Shown here: positions 35,040 to 46,462 of the stretch, one piece after another
Numbering within the stretch: the first letter of the stretch is position 1
Layout: each line of letters opens with the position of its first letter
Source: Dromiciops gliroides
Lineage: Eukaryota > Chordata > Mammalia > Microbiotheria > Microbiotheriidae
Reading direction: 5' to 3'
DNA: 64,000 nt
Assembly: GCF_019393635.1 (NCBI RefSeq)
Contig: NC_057861.1
Location: 167,440,303-167,504,302, forward strand
Translations under genes and position numbers: made by a program
The notes under the pieces: model-generated
Told to the model about the DNA's origin: nothing
Databases searched by the model: none
The model's input: only the letters and a program-made list of their open reading frames with translations

Positions 35040-35140
35040 CTATATGTATGTGTGTGTGTGTATACATACATACACATATATATTGTATATGTGTATGTAT
35101 ATGTGTATACATGTGTATATGTATAGGTATATATTATTAA
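35040..35140 (+). repeat. alternating purine-pyrimidine TG/TA low-complexity tract
   Basis: Mixed TATG, TGTG and TATA units (GTGTGTGTGTATACATACATACAC...). The 83-codon frame across it is a translation of the repeat. Confidence 0.9.
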
Positions 35141-35770
35141 GAAGTTTTTTCTTTACATCAAACCTAAATTTCATTATGTGTAATTTCCATGCATTGCTCT
35201 TAGTTCTACCCTCATTTAGTCAAATCCCTCTTCCATGTCAAAAATTCTTCTAATGTTTGGAAATAGTTATCATATCCTCCTCCCCCTCAACTGCCAAGTC
35301 TTCTTTAGGCCAGATATTATAGTTACCATGGCTGATCTTTGAATGTCAAGTTTTCAAGTCCTCTCATCTAGACACTATTGTCTGGATATTCTTGTTTGTC
35401 CCTGTCCCACAATCCCACCTCCTTATTTTCTCCAAATGAAATGCAAGTGAAACCTAGGTATTTGATCACCCTACTGATTGCCAGTGATATATTTTTCATC
35501 CAAAAACAAAATACACTGGTATACTCAGAATTTATTTATTTTTATTTTCTTTTAAAATGTTTTGATGTTCACCTTTTCTTTCCATCAATGTCATTTCCAA
35601 TGAATATTCCCCCAAATTGCCCTCATAAGAAGTGAGTACAATCAAGCTAAAATGAATCAATACATTGAAAATAGTTTAAAATATATTGAAAATATATCTA
35701 TTATTCTGCACTTGTAAATCCACCACTGCTCTGTGAGAGGCAGAAGTCATGCTTCCTTCTCAGTACTTTG
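35141..35770. other. no gene seen; unassigned
   Basis: Contains phrases (TTCCATGTCAAAAATTC; GCCAGATATTATAGTTACCATGG) suggesting a very old interspersed repeat, without a safe family call. Frames here are short. Confidence 0.45.
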
Positions 35771-36115
35771 AAGTCACATTTGGTCATTGCATTGATGAAA
35801 GTTCTAAAGTTTTTCAATAATGTTTTCCTTTATATTATTGGGATCATCATTTACATTGCTTTCCTCACCCTGCTTACTTTGTTTTGCATCAGTTCATACA
35901 AATCTCTCCAAGTTTCTCTGACTTCTTCATACTGGTCTTTTTTTTTTTTTAATTGTACAATGATACTCTATGCCACAGTTTGTTCGGTCATTCTCCAATC
36001 AGTGGACACCCACTTTATTTCCAGTTGTTTTCTGTACAGTAGAACAAAAATATTGCAACGCAAAAAGTGGTGCTACAAATATTTTTGTATACATGAGAGC
36101 AAGGTCTTTTTCATG
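35771..36115 (-). mobile_element. diverged L1 ORF2 3' fragment, reverse
   Basis: The reverse strand reads the L1 C-terminal passage (rc of CCACAGTTTGTTCGGTCATTCTCCAATCAGTGGACACCC corresponds to ...WRMTEQT...). The + strand 121-codon frame across it is antisense to this and spurious. Confidence 0.65.
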
Positions 36116-36129
36116 GACACTCATGACTC

Positions 36130-37040
36130 ATAGCAACTCTGTGAATCATAGCAGTTTTCCCTTGACCACAGTACTAGGCTACCCCATCTTCAGGATGAAA
36201 AGTAAAGTCTGTGCTCCCTGAACCTTTTAGCTATTATTTGACCCAGAAAACATTGAACCCACACAATTCCATGAACAAGATGATAGTGAGTCAAGAATAT
36301 TTGGGAAAGGACAGGTCCTTTTTTACCCTATTCTTAGCTGAGAGTAAGTACCACCTTAGGAAAAATATTTGTCTCTTGATCAATTTATCACCATTGCAAA
36401 CTCAAAAGTAGGCCACATATCTTCACATGCTATTTATATTGTCTAGCTATAGCTTGGCTCATGGACAAGGAGATCTTTTTTTCACCTTGTGCCCTAAACA
36501 ACCTGGTCAATAAAGACATTTATGGAAAGGCTAAGTTTTTAGGTCATGAAATATACCTTTTCTTTTGTGATTGTCTCAATTTCTTTTACTTTAATCTGCT
36601 CTTAGAAAAATCTCTTAGGCCAATTTATTTTTATTTTATGCACAATTATATCTAATTTGACTGCTTCTTTCCTAAGCCCTCAAGATATTAGGAGCAAGAA
36701 AATTAGAAGGGGAAAAGAGGGGTTTGTTACTTACAGGGAGGTTCATGGACAGTGGTATAAAGTGATAGCTGATAATGATGGCAGGGATGTAAAATCTATT
36801 AAAAGGATACAAAAACTCAAAAAATTGCAACAGCATGTGTAAACACACCTCAATATTCTGTGTAGGCATCATTGTAATTCCGGCTAAGTACAATAACTGA
36901 TGTTTATAAAGGTGACCCTGAGTCACCAAGAAAAGGTTAAATTATGTTCAATGTATTCTGCTTAGGAAGTCAAGAGTATGTAATACTTAAATTTTTTTGT
37001 AAAAGAGTTGTATCTAAAATGGCTTTTTAAAAATATATAG
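36130..37040. other. no gene seen; unassigned
   Basis: Several short frames on both strands (36,211-36,411; 36,461-36,655; 36,672-36,929) without domains. No transposon was recognised. Confidence 0.5.
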
Positions 37041-37044
37041 TTCT

Positions 37045-37203
37045 GGGGCAGCTAGGTGGCACAGTGGATAAAGCACTGGCCCTGGATTCAGGAGTTCCTA
37101 AGTTCAAATCTGGCCTCAGACACTTGACACTTACTAGCTGTGTGACCTTGGGCGAGTCACTTAACCCCCATTGCCCCACAAAAAACAAACAAACAAACAA
37201 AAT
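37045..37203 (+). mobile_element. WSINE-type SINE
   Basis: Subfamily-A copy with an (AAAC)n tail. The flanks aatatatagttct and aaatatagttttg suggest target duplication. Confidence 0.96.
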
Positions 37204-37990
37204 ATAGTTTTGGTTTTTATAGGTGAAAACCTTGGTTATCTAGGGAACTGTGCGGTGCAGAACTTTTTCCCCAAGGATCCCAGATAGGAAAGATTCTACA
37301 GTATTTCAAATTGTAAGACATCTATATGACTGTAAAAGGAAGTGAGCTACTAACAGTCATGCGGGAAGAATGAAAACTAACACAAGTGGAATTAAAAGAA
37401 CAAGAGGAAGAACAAAAGGAATCCACCAGTTTGATAGATTTTGTTATGGAGAATTTGTGGTAAAAACAAAAACAATAACCCAGGGATGAAATAATGGATC
37501 TTTCAAGGTAGTACCATTAAAAAAAAATTCGCAATGTTATTAATGTATATCAGGTGACTCATGTTTAGATGTGCTTGGTTACCTAGGAAGGATACGATTT
37601 AATTGGCTAAATTACCAGGGTGAGATCGTGAAAACTCTGACAGGCATTATCCCTAAAAATTGCTTCCAGGCTAATCTTTCTTTCTCCTGATTCCCAGCCT
37701 GCTTTCCTCATTCCTCTTATCCACACTTATTTTCCTTCCGGGCATACCCCTCTTCCTGCCACTTCCTTCGTAGTCTCATTCCTATCAAATTTAGCCTAGA
37801 TCCTAGGGCTCTACTAATTCCTTCCCTTTTGCGTGGTAGAGAACCCTTGTTCTATTATGAAGAAATTCTTCTTTTCCCTTGACCTTTGCCCACAAAGGCA
37901 TCCACGTTTAGCCAAAATATATGGCTTTCCCCTAATGACACCACTTCCCTTCCAAGTCTTTCCAATGGGATCGGGTTTCTCTCCCTCTAC
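37204..37990. other. no gene seen; unassigned
   Basis: No recognisable repeat or coding signal. Pyrimidine-rich sequence occurs at 37,670-37,760. Confidence 0.5.
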
Positions 37991-37999
37991 CTTTGTTTT

Positions 38000-38148
38000 T
38001 GTTTTGGTTTTTTGGTGAGGCAATTGGAGTTAAGTGACTTGCCTAGGGTCACACAGCTAGTAAGTATTAAGTGTCTGAGGTTGGATTTGAACTCAGCTCC
38101 TCCTGACTCCAGGGCCAGTACTCTATCCACTGGGCCACCTAGCTGCCC
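38000..38148 (-). mobile_element. WSINE-type SINE, reverse, with target-site duplication
   Basis: Reverse subfamily-B copy. ctctccctctacctttg on the left and ctctccctctccctttg on the right are near-identical flanks (one difference in 17). Confidence 0.97.
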
Positions 38149-38279
38149 CCTCTCCCTCTCCCTTTGAAAGACCAAGAGGGGAATTTTTTTTTTCTTCTTA
38201 GTTCCCATTTCCAGGACTTATCTTTCTCACCAAACCCTCCCCTCTTCTGAATTTCCCTACTATGGTCAAGGGTTAGTTT

Positions 38280-39035
38280 CAACATCCTCCCAGTCACCCA
38301 GGTTTCCAACCTTGTCATTCTCAGTCTCCTTCACTGTACATATCTTATTTTACCATATTTTCTCATTGATACTTTCACAGTGTTTCTCCTATAAATTCCT
38401 TTCTTTCTAGTTACACACACAACTTCAACATTGTTTGAAGACTTCACTAGCTGGGATTATTGCAATAGCCTCCTATCTGATTTCTCTACTGCAAGTCTCT
38501 CCCACTCTAGTCTATCCTCCAGGCGGCAGCCAAAATGATTTTCCTAAAATCCAGTAAGTCTTCAGTAAGCCCTAGTGGATCTCTATTGCCTCCAGGCTCC
38601 AAAGTAAAGTTTTTGGTTTAGTATTTCAAATTCTTCACAACCAGGCCCTTTCCTATCTTTCCTGGCTTCAGACATTGTACTTCTTTGGACGAACTTTACA
38701 ATCCAAGTACTAGCCATTCTAGGTTTGGTGTGCTCTCCTCTTACCTCTCTGCTGCTTAGGATCCTTGGCTTCCATTGAGGTACAGCTAAATTGGAACCTT
38801 CTGTAGGAAGCCTCTCTCCCATCACTGCTAAAGCTTTTCCCTTTAAGGTTACGACTTCCTCCAATCTACTTCACAAGAATCTTGTATATGCCTATTTATT
38901 TATTTGCTGTTTCCCCCATTAAAATGGAGTTCTCTGAGAGCAGGAACTCTTTTTGCCTTCTTTTATATCTTAAAGCCCTTATCCTGGTATAGTAAGCCTA
39001 TAGAAAGCACTTCATAAACTGTTGATTGGTTGATT
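38280..39035 (+). mobile_element. L2-like LINE, ORF end and 3' UTR
   Basis: A long sense copy: GGGATTATTGCAATAGCCTCC, CTCTAGTCTATCCTCC...GCCAAAATGATTTTCC, CCTCCAGGCTCCAAAGTAAAG, TTCTTCACAACCAGGCCC, then GAGAGCAGGAACTC and TAGAAAGCACTTCATAAACTGTTG. It is ancient and non-functional. Confidence 0.87.
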
Positions 39036-39091
39036 GAGCAACAGCAATCAATTCATCAACTAGTAGTTATCAAGCACATACTAGGTGTTGG

Positions 39092-39232
39092 GTTTTTTTG
39101 AGGCAATTGGGGTTAAGTGACTTGCCCAGGGTCACACAGCTAGTAAGTGCTAAGTGTCTAAGGCCGGATTTGAACTCAGGTCCTCCTGAATCCAGGATGT
39201 GTGCTCTATCCACTGCACCACCTAGCCGCCCC
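39092..39232 (-). mobile_element. WSINE-type SINE, reverse
   Basis: Reverse copy from TTTTTTTGAGGCAATTGGGG to CACCTAGCCGCCCC. Confidence 0.96.
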
Positions 39233-40005
39233 TACTTTCTCACTTACGTATAAGAAGTGTGCTAGTCCCGGAGCTCTTAAGTACTAAAAATAAAACAATC
39301 CCTAGCTATTGAAAGGAGCCTACATTCTATTGAGGGAGATTATAAGCATGTACACAGCCAGTTCTGCTATCCTGCTATATAAGCCTTGTTTGGGGGAGAA
39401 AAACCCCACGAATTTTTAAAATTTGTTCCAACATAGTTGATAATTTAGTGATTTCATTCCTGAGAAACAGTGAGAATGAAGGAAACTGCCCCAATTCATA
39501 ATAGCTTAACAAACTGAAACCCTTTTGATGCCTTCTTCCACAAACAAACTTCAAGTCTTTTTCAAGGTAAAGTGATATATTTATTGTACATCTTTAGGTA
39601 CAGTAGAAGCTATGGGTAAGAGGAGGACTGGGCTTGCATTCATGAACTCTACCTTCCTCTACCTTCACCACAGCCACCTGAGGCAAGGTGATTGTCCCAA
39701 GTCACAGAGAGGCTGCCCTCTTGCCAATATCCAGCTGTTGAATTTGCCAGTCCAGGCCCAGCAACAGCACCAAGATTGGCTGAGGCTGCTGCTATTTATT
39801 TTAGTTTTAGGAATCTAACTGTTTAACATGTACATAAATGTGCTACTATTTTTATTAGGTTCCTATGTTTTTTATATGTCACGGCTGAAGTTTTTGAGTA
39901 GTATATCCCAAATCCATTTTTCCCATAAGCACTGTGGTTTATATTGCATAGTGAAGCCATTTTTAAGACTGCATATGTTGTTATAGCAGGACTGACTGTG
40001 TAAGG
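39233..40005. other. no gene seen; unassigned
   Basis: 39,285-39,345 carries a short old LINE-like phrase (GGAGCCTACATTCTATTGAGGGAG). The frame at 39,612-39,818 has no domain. Confidence 0.5.
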
Positions 40006-40009
40006 GAAG

Positions 40010-40250
40010 AACAAGCATTTATTAAGTGCCTACTATGTTCCAGGCACTGTGCTAAGCCTTTACAAAAATTAGCTTATTTGATCCTCACAACAACTCTGGG
40101 AGGTGCGATTATTATCCCCATCTTACAGATGAGGAAACTGAGGCAGATTTGCCCAGGGTCACACAGCTTGTGAGTACCTGAGGTCTGATTTGAATTCAGG
40201 TCTTCCTGACTGCAAGCCCCGTGAGCCCAGTGCTCTATCCAAGGTGCCAA
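40010..40250 (-). mobile_element. MIR/CORE-SINE, reverse
   Basis: TTATTAAGTGCCTACTATGTTCCAGGCACTG, ATCCTCACAACAACTCTGGGAGGTGC, CCCCATCTTACAGATGAGGAAACTGAGGC, GGGTCACACAGCTTGTGAG. A near-complete ancient SINE in reverse. Confidence 0.87.
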
Positions 40251-40369
40251 ATATACATAACATAGATAGAAAGTGAATAAATACAAAGTAGTTAAATACA
40301 AGGAAGTTTGGGAAGGAGGGCAGTAGCCATTAGGAGGACTAGAAAAGGCTTCAGGCAGGTGTTGATTGT

Positions 40370-40835
40370 GCTGCTAATGTTGTTGTTAGTCCTTCATTTT
40401 AGAAGAGGACCAGTGACATTAGTATTGTTTCTCTTTCATCCTCTATGGATCCTCTCTCAAATGCTCCTCCACCACTTCCCCAATCCTCAGTTTATGGATT
40501 TCGTCCACTATGGGTGTTGTTGTTGTCTGCCCTTTGTTTTCAAAGAGGATGGGCTGATGTCCATGAATTGGATTTAAGTGAGGCAGGGTTATACTAAGTC
40601 CTCAAACTCACTCTCTCTTCCTGAGTCACTGACGTCTGGTGGCAAGACAGAAGTCAGGATGACTGATAATGGTCCAGGATGCAGTGGAAGACCTTGCTTC
40701 TTAGATGTCTGACCAAGCTCTAAGGATTCCACAGCACCTTTATGGCCATTGGAACAAATTGTTCTCACCCACCCATTCTCACAGGGGGAAGTCTTCACAT
40801 GCTTGGGGTAGACATCCCCCAACTCATATATCCTA
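40370..40835 (-). repeat. interspersed repeat family (as at 641-935), reverse
   Basis: TTGTTGTTAGTCCTTCATTTTAGAAGAGGACC, TTGGATTTAAGTGAGGCAGGGTTA and CTGGTGGCAAGACAGAAGTCAGGATGACTG are the reverse complement of the 641-935 copy. A second TTGTTGTTG head at about 40,518 suggests two overlapping insertions. Confidence 0.7.
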
Positions 40836-40976
40836 ACACTACCTTCTCTTTGTCCAGTGGCTCTGTTACCTCTAAGATCACATACAGTCTCCTCTGTTTG
40901 GGACTTCACAACTTGACCAGCCAGATATTTTTGTTTTCCCTCAGACATATTCCATCTTCCATAGTCTTGTCTTTTT

Positions 40977-41099
40977 TTTTTTCCAGGGCAATGAGGGTTA
41001 AGTGACTTGCCCAGGGTCACACAGCTAGTAAGTGTCAACTGTCTGAGGTCGGATTTGAACTCAAGTCCAACTTTATCCACTGTGCCACCTAGCTGCCCC
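40977..41099 (-). mobile_element. WSINE-type SINE, reverse, with 18-bp target duplication
   Basis: Reverse subfamily-A copy with an internal deletion. ccatagtcttgtcttttt is repeated at 40,959-40,976 and 41,100-41,117. Confidence 0.98.
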
Positions 41100-41399
41100 C
41101 CATAGTCTTGTCTTTTTATATAAGCTGTCCCTTGTGTCTGGTATATACTTTCTCATCAAATTAATGTCATACTATTGACTCATTATTTGATTATTTGATT
41201 TATTGATATTATTATATGATTTTTAAAATGAATTTGATTTCCACAACTTCATTGGAGTTCCATCTTTACCAGCCACCCTCACTTCAGTCATTTTGAGGTA
41301 CAACCATATTTTAGAATCACTGAAACTTAAATCTTAGATTCAGCATGAACCTCAGAACCATCTAGTCTTCACTTGAAGATCATCATTGATGATAAAGTC

Positions 41400-41760
41400 A
41401 AGTCATTCAAGAAGCATTGATTAAATGCTTACTATGTATAAGACACTGTGCTGAGTACTGGGGATACAAAAAAAGACAAAAACACAATCCCTACCCTCTA
41501 AGGGCTTACAATTTAATGGGGAAGGAGACAATATGCAAACAACTAATAAGGTATATACAAGATACATTGGAGGTAATCTTTTTTTTTTCTTTTGCAGTGT
41601 AGTGGGGGTTAAGTGACTTGCCCAGGGTCACACAGCTAGTGTCAAGTGTCTGCGGTCATATTTGAACTCAGGTCCTCCTGAATCCAGGGCCACTGCGCCA
41701 CCTAGCTGCCCCCGATTGGAGGTAATCTTAAGGGAGTAGTGACATTAAAGAGGAATTAGA
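41400..41760 (+). repeat. old LINE-like repeat interrupted by a SINE
   Basis: GATTAAATGCTTACTATGTATAAGACACTGTGCTGAG, GGGGATACAAAAAAAGACAAAAACAC, CTAAGGGCTTACAATTTAATGGGG, then after the SINE CTTAAGGGAGTAGTGACATTAAAG. Same family as 1930-2185. Confidence 0.7.
41581..41714 (-). mobile_element. WSINE-type SINE nested in older repeat
   Basis: Reverse copy with a perfect 15-bp target duplication attggaggtaatctt at 41,566-41,580 and 41,715-41,729. Part of the head region is deleted (CAGGGCCACTGCGCC). Confidence 0.98.
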
Positions 41761-41899
41761 TTCACAGTCAGAAAGCTTTACAACATACCACATATGTGGC
41801 TTGGGTAAGTTATATCAATTTTCTAAATTCCAGTTTTATTATCTGGAAATGAAGAAAGCATTTATTAAACCTTTAAGCACTATGATAATAATAGCTAAC

Positions 41900-42022
41900 A
41901 TTTATATTTACTGTGCTAAAATGCAGTGTATAAACATCATCTCATTTGATCTTCACAATCACCCTAGGAGGTAGGCACTATTATTATTACTGTTTAACAG
42001 TTGTGGCAACTGAGGTAAATGA
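41900..42022 (-). mobile_element. MIR-like fragment, reverse
   Basis: ATAATAGCTAACATTTATATTTACTGTGC, CATCATCTCATTTGATCTTCACAATCACCCTAGGAGGTAGGC, interrupted after AACTGAGGTAAATGA by the next SINE and resuming at 42,175-42,270. Confidence 0.8.
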
Positions 42023-42174
42023 ATTTTTTTTTGGGGGGGTGAGGCAATTGGGGTAAAGTGACTTGCCCAGGGTCACACAGCTAGTAAGTGTCATGTGTCT
42101 GAGGTCAGATTTGAACTCAGGTCCTCTTGACTCCAGGGCCTGTGCTCTATCCACTGTACCACCTAGCTGCCCCC
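42023..42174 (-). mobile_element. WSINE-type SINE nested in MIR-like element
   Basis: Reverse subfamily-B copy. caactgaggtaaatga, itself MIR sequence, is duplicated at 42,007-42,022 and 42,175-42,190 (16 bp). Confidence 0.98.
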
Positions 42175-42589
42175 CAACTGAGGTAAATGAGGAGGAAATA
42201 TTTGAGACCTGATTTGAACACAGGTCTTCATGATTCCAGATCCAATGCTCTATCCATTTCACTCAACTGCCCCATAGAATTATGAATTAGCATCCCTCTT
42301 CCACATGACAACTCTTTGAATATTTGAGGACAGTTATGTTGCCCTTAAATCTTCTCTTCCTGGGACAAATATCTCCAGTTGCTTCAACTGAAGGGTATGA
42401 TTATCATCCTAATACTATAGCTAATTAAATTCTGCCCTTCTCTATTAGACTGTAAATGTCAAAAGGGCAAAGATTTGTATTTCCTTATGATGTGCTGAAC
42501 ATAGCAGTTACTTTAAAATCCTTGTTGAATTAACTAAGTGAATGATTTTGTCACCATAGAATCCTAATTGTTCTCTTGCTTGCTTCAAG

Positions 42590-42712
42590 GGGCAGCTAGA
42601 TAGAGCTGGATAGAGCACTGCCCCTGGAGTCGAGGACCTGAGTTAAAATCTCACCTCCGACACCTACTAGCTGTGTGACCCTGGACAAGTAATTTAACCC
42701 TAATTGCCTTAA
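42590..42712 (+). mobile_element. degenerate WSINE-type SINE
   Basis: GGGGCAGCTAGATAGAGCTGG...TGTGTGACCCTGGACAAGTAATTTAACCCTAATTGCCTT, with several deletions. Probably one of the older copies. Confidence 0.88.
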
Positions 42713-42744
42713 ATATCCTGCGCCATTTCTAGTTGTACTGATCT

Positions 42745-42895
42745 ATATCTTGCCACTGGACCCAGATGGATATGGAGGAGTGAGTTTGGTGACCTTGCAC
42801 AGCCCTCCCTAGTTTAAATCCAATTCAGTGCAAGTCATGACATCTGGAAGTGATGTCATGGTCCTCTTTGAGAATGAAGGACAAACAACAATTAC
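42745..42895 (+). repeat. interspersed repeat family (as at 641-935)
   Basis: CTTGCCACTGGACCCAGATGG...GATGTCATGGTCCTCTTTGAGAATGAAGGACAAACAACAA matches the right half of the 641-935 copy. Confidence 0.75.
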
Positions 42896-43625
42896 CTCAA
42901 GGATTAGTGATTTTATTAGGGCAGAGTCAAAACCCATCAAAGATCTGGTTAGATGATCTTTAAATGTTGCTATGGCCACAGTTTTTTCATCTTGCAGCTG
43001 TCCTTGCATTGAGCTTCTCCAAACTGAGCTAGGCTGGTCCTTGGTTGACAAATGTCAGGCCCATTCTTAAAGTTTGTCCAGCTAGAGCTTGATCTCCAAT
43101 GATATAGTCCTTTGAGAATGCAGGATCCCCATCATGTAGAGAGATTGGACTTTAGTACTGACTTCAGCCCCCAACTGGAGTCATGATAATTCTGGCTGTA
43201 GTATGCTTAAGGCAAAATAGAATAGAACCAACACCATTCTTATTTTTTGGGTGCTGTCTCTGTTAAGGCTAGCCCAAGATGTCATTAGCCATTTTGGATA
43301 ACACATCATACTATTATCTACTAAGCCCCTTACATTTGTTTCCACTTGGATTGTTGGGCAGTCAGACTCACCTTATCCTCTACTTACACAATTTATATTT
43401 TAACCCAATGATAAGACTTTACATTTATGCTAGTAAATTGTTATCTTATTAGATTTGGCACATTTTATGCTAACCTCTTGGGGTTTTTTTTGATTCTCAT
43501 TTAACAATGTTAGTTATTGGCTTTTTTCAAAAACACAAATTATATTTCCTCCTTAAGCTTTGAATCCCCCCAAATTTACTCCAGTATCCCTTATCACTTT
43601 TAGAGGATGAGTTTCTTAATTTATT
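42896..43625. other. no gene seen; unassigned
   Basis: No clear repeat. The reverse frame at 42,809-43,051 overlaps a repeat and has no domain. Confidence 0.45.
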
Positions 43626-43637
43626 AAGAGCTAGGCA

Positions 43638-43783
43638 GGGGCAGCTAGGTGGTGCAGTGGATAGAGCACAGGCCCTGGAGTCAGGAGGAGCTGAGTTCAA
43701 ATATGACCTCAGACACTTAACACTTACTAGCTGTGTGACCTTGGGCAAGTCACTTAACCCCAATTGCCTCACTAAAAAAAAAA
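43638..43783 (+). mobile_element. WSINE-type SINE with target-site duplication
   Basis: Subfamily-B copy. aagagctaggcag is repeated at 43,626-43,638 and 43,784-43,796. Confidence 0.98.
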
Positions 43784-44108
43784 AAGAGCTAGGCAGGCAG
43801 GCATGGTGGTGGACACCTGGGGACCCTATTACTGAGGAGGCTGAGGGTGAGGGTGGTAGATTGCTTGAGTTCCGAATTGTAGTGGGGTTAAAATTGATCA
43901 GTTATTCACAGTAAGTTTGACACTCCCCTAACCACCCCCTCAATGGAGGGACACCAGGCTGCCAAAGGAGGGGTGAATTGTCCCAGGTTGGAAAAATACA
44001 GCAGGTGAAAGCTTCAGCACTGATAAGTGTTGGGATTAACCCTCTGAGACACTGCTATATTTCTGGTTTGGGAGAAATAGGGATACCCAGCCTCAAAAAC
44101 AAACAATC

Positions 44109-44275
44109 GGGGCAGCTAGGTGGCACAGTGGATAGAGCACCGGCCCTGGAGTCAGGAGTACCTGAGTTCAAATCCAGCCTCAGACGCTTAACACTTACTA
44201 GCTGTGTGACCCTGGGCAAGTCACTTAACCCCAGTTGCCTTCACTTAAAAAACAAAAACAAACAAACAAACAAAC
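44109..44275 (+). mobile_element. WSINE-type SINE
   Basis: Subfamily-B copy with an (AAAC)n tail. The 118-codon frame at 43,978-44,334 is SINE read-through. Confidence 0.96.
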
Positions 44276-44384
44276 CAGCCCCCAACAAGGCAGTTTTGCT
44301 CAAGTTCCTTTACCTCCCCAGTGTTCCACCTTAAAATGTCTCCATCTTCACCCATTTTCTTCCTTTCCTCTTGTCTAAGAGAGT

Positions 44385-44607
44385 GTTGTTGCTTTTGGTG
44401 ACCTTGTGGACCAACTAACTGTCTATGGGGTTTTCTTGGCAAAGATACTTGAAGTAGTTTGCTATTTCCCTCTCCAGTTTTATGCAGGCTGGGGTTAAGT
44501 GACTTGCCCAGGGCCACTGAGCTAGTAAGTGTCGATGTCAAATTTGAACACTGGTCTTTCTGAATCCAGGCCCAGTGTTCTATCCACTGCGACACCTAGC
44601 TGCCCAT
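44385..44607 (-). mobile_element. CORE-SINE, MIR-like centre, reverse
   Basis: TGTTGTTGCTTTTGGTGACCTTGTGG, GGGGTTTTCTTGGCAAAGATACTTGAAG, GTTAAGTGACTTGCCCAGGGCC, GACACCTAGCTGCCC. Reverse copy of the 10,415 family with a WSINE-like head. Confidence 0.85.
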
Positions 44608-44806
44608 CTAAGAGTTAAGTGTCATTTCTTGCTGGGGTTTAGAGAGGTGTTCGAGTCTCATTCCTTGTTGATTTGCCCATTTCCCTCTGTTATAAACATG
44701 TTCATGACATTCTCCCTCAACCTTGCTACTCACCAAGCTATCATTCTACATGTCCTTTCTTCCACTACCAGAATTCTTTATAGTCTCTCCTTCCTTAACT
44801 ACTTTT

Positions 44807-44952
44807 TTTTTTAAAGTGAGGCATTTGAGGTTAAGTGACTTGTCCAAGGTTACACAGCTAGTAAGTGTCAAGTGTCTGAGGTCAGATTTGAACTCAGGTC
44901 CTCCTGACTCCAGGGCCAGTGCTCTATCCACTGCGCCACCTAGCTGCCCCCC
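44807..44952 (-). mobile_element. WSINE-type SINE, reverse, with target-site duplication
   Basis: Reverse copy. ccttaactactttt is repeated at 44,793-44,806 and 44,953-44,966. Confidence 0.98.
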
Positions 44953-45959
44953 CCTTAACTACTTTTAACTGTCCACTTCTTAAACTTTTTATAATGTGGC
45001 TTCTGCACCCTCTGTCTCCCTCTAGCACTCAAATAAAATTATGCTCTTGAAAGTCACCTGATCATTTCCCAATTATCAAACCCATTCCTTTTTGTTGTAT
45101 CATACTATTGGAACCATTACCTCATCCTTCAAAATTCTCTCCTCCTTTGTTTCAATTCAATTCAATCTGAAAAAAAAAACAAAACCCAAACTCTTTTCAA
45201 AGGCACGGATGCTCACCTAGGGATACAAAGGTAAAATATGTGGTTCCTTCCTCTTAGTTCCAGCCCCATCGCTGTCACCTAGTTTGGTGACCTTCTCTAG
45301 CCTGGTCCTTTCTCTAAAAAGTCATACTTCAGTGAAACATCATTCAATAAACATATAATCACAAGGAATTGTTCCACAAGCCGGGGATTCGCACAAAAAA
45401 CAACGTTTTGCCCTCAAGGGGTTTACATTCCACTAAAACATTTGTTGCTTTTCCAGCCACCCCCACAGCAACCATTCAAGTGCTGGGCGATTCGCAACCT
45501 TCCCCCCCCCCCCCCTGCCAATTACTCTTCCCAAAGTGCATCTCTAATCAGGTCATTCCCCTGCTTAAAAAAAAAAAAAGTGTGTTGGGGTATATGACTA
45601 CTGATGTCACTATCTGCTCTAAATCCATGATCCCAAAGTTCCTTTGGCTCCTCTTGTCCACAGTCACACAATTATATTGTTGAAGGCAGGATGCAAACCC
45701 ATGCCTTTCTACTCACTACAACATGTTGTGCCTTCTAAATTGTCTAACTCAGCCCTTCCTTTTAAAGATGAAGGATTGAGCCACAGAGAGGTAAACTGAC
45801 AGCACTAGATATAAATGTAGAAAATGACAGAACTGAGATTTCAGCTTATTCTTCTCATTCTAAATCCATGCTCTTCCCATGCCTCTCAAAAACAGTTTGC
45901 TGAATGAATAATGAATGTATTTTTTTTCAGAAATAGTCTTATTTAGAAGTATTCTTTTT

Positions 45960-46462
45960 AAAGAATTCCAATACACAAAGTACAACTCCAATCCACCTAC
46001 CACTCAGCAGCCAACATGATTTTCTTGAACTGGAAGGTCAGACAGTCAACTGCTCCCTCCTCAGAAAAGTCTAGTGACTTCTTGTTACTTCAGGGTCAAA
46101 CATAAAATGAGGTTGGGCATTTAAAGTCATTTACATCCTAGCCTCTTCCTACCTTTCCATTCTTCTTACATATTACTTCCACTTCCTAGTTTTCCCAGCT
46201 TCCTTTAAAACTAAGCTCAAATCTTAAATTCCAAAGACTTTCATCATTTTCCCTGCCCCTCCCCCACTCCGTCTCTTTCTTCTAAGATTATCATTCATTT
46301 ACACTCTATAGATCTGGTAAGTACATAGTTATTTGCATATTGTTTCCTCCCTTAGAGTTCCCTGAGAATAGGGACCGTGTTTTTGCCTTTCTTTGAATAC
46401 CCTTTGCTATGCACTGTGCCTGATACACAGTAAACACTTAATAAATGCCTGTTGACTCACTG
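45960..46462 (+). mobile_element. L2-like LINE, 3' end
   Basis: CACTCAGCAGCCAACATGATTTTCTTG, ACTGCTCCCTCC, then GAGTTCCCTGAGAATAGGGACCGTG and GCACTGTGCCTGATACACAGTAAACACTTAATAAATGCCTGTTGA. Sense-oriented, ancient. Confidence 0.88.

Noticed and set aside
35768..36133. 121-codon hydrophobic + strand frame resembling a membrane protein
   Set aside because: Antisense to a reverse L1 fragment in AT-rich DNA. The apparent membrane segments come from T-rich codons.
43978..44334. 118-codon + strand frame containing GGTVDRAPALESG and LTLTSCVTLGKSLNP
   Set aside because: The same peptide recurs at 3807, 21,536, 25,678, 32,780 and 42,000. It is read-through of the WSINE, not a protein family.
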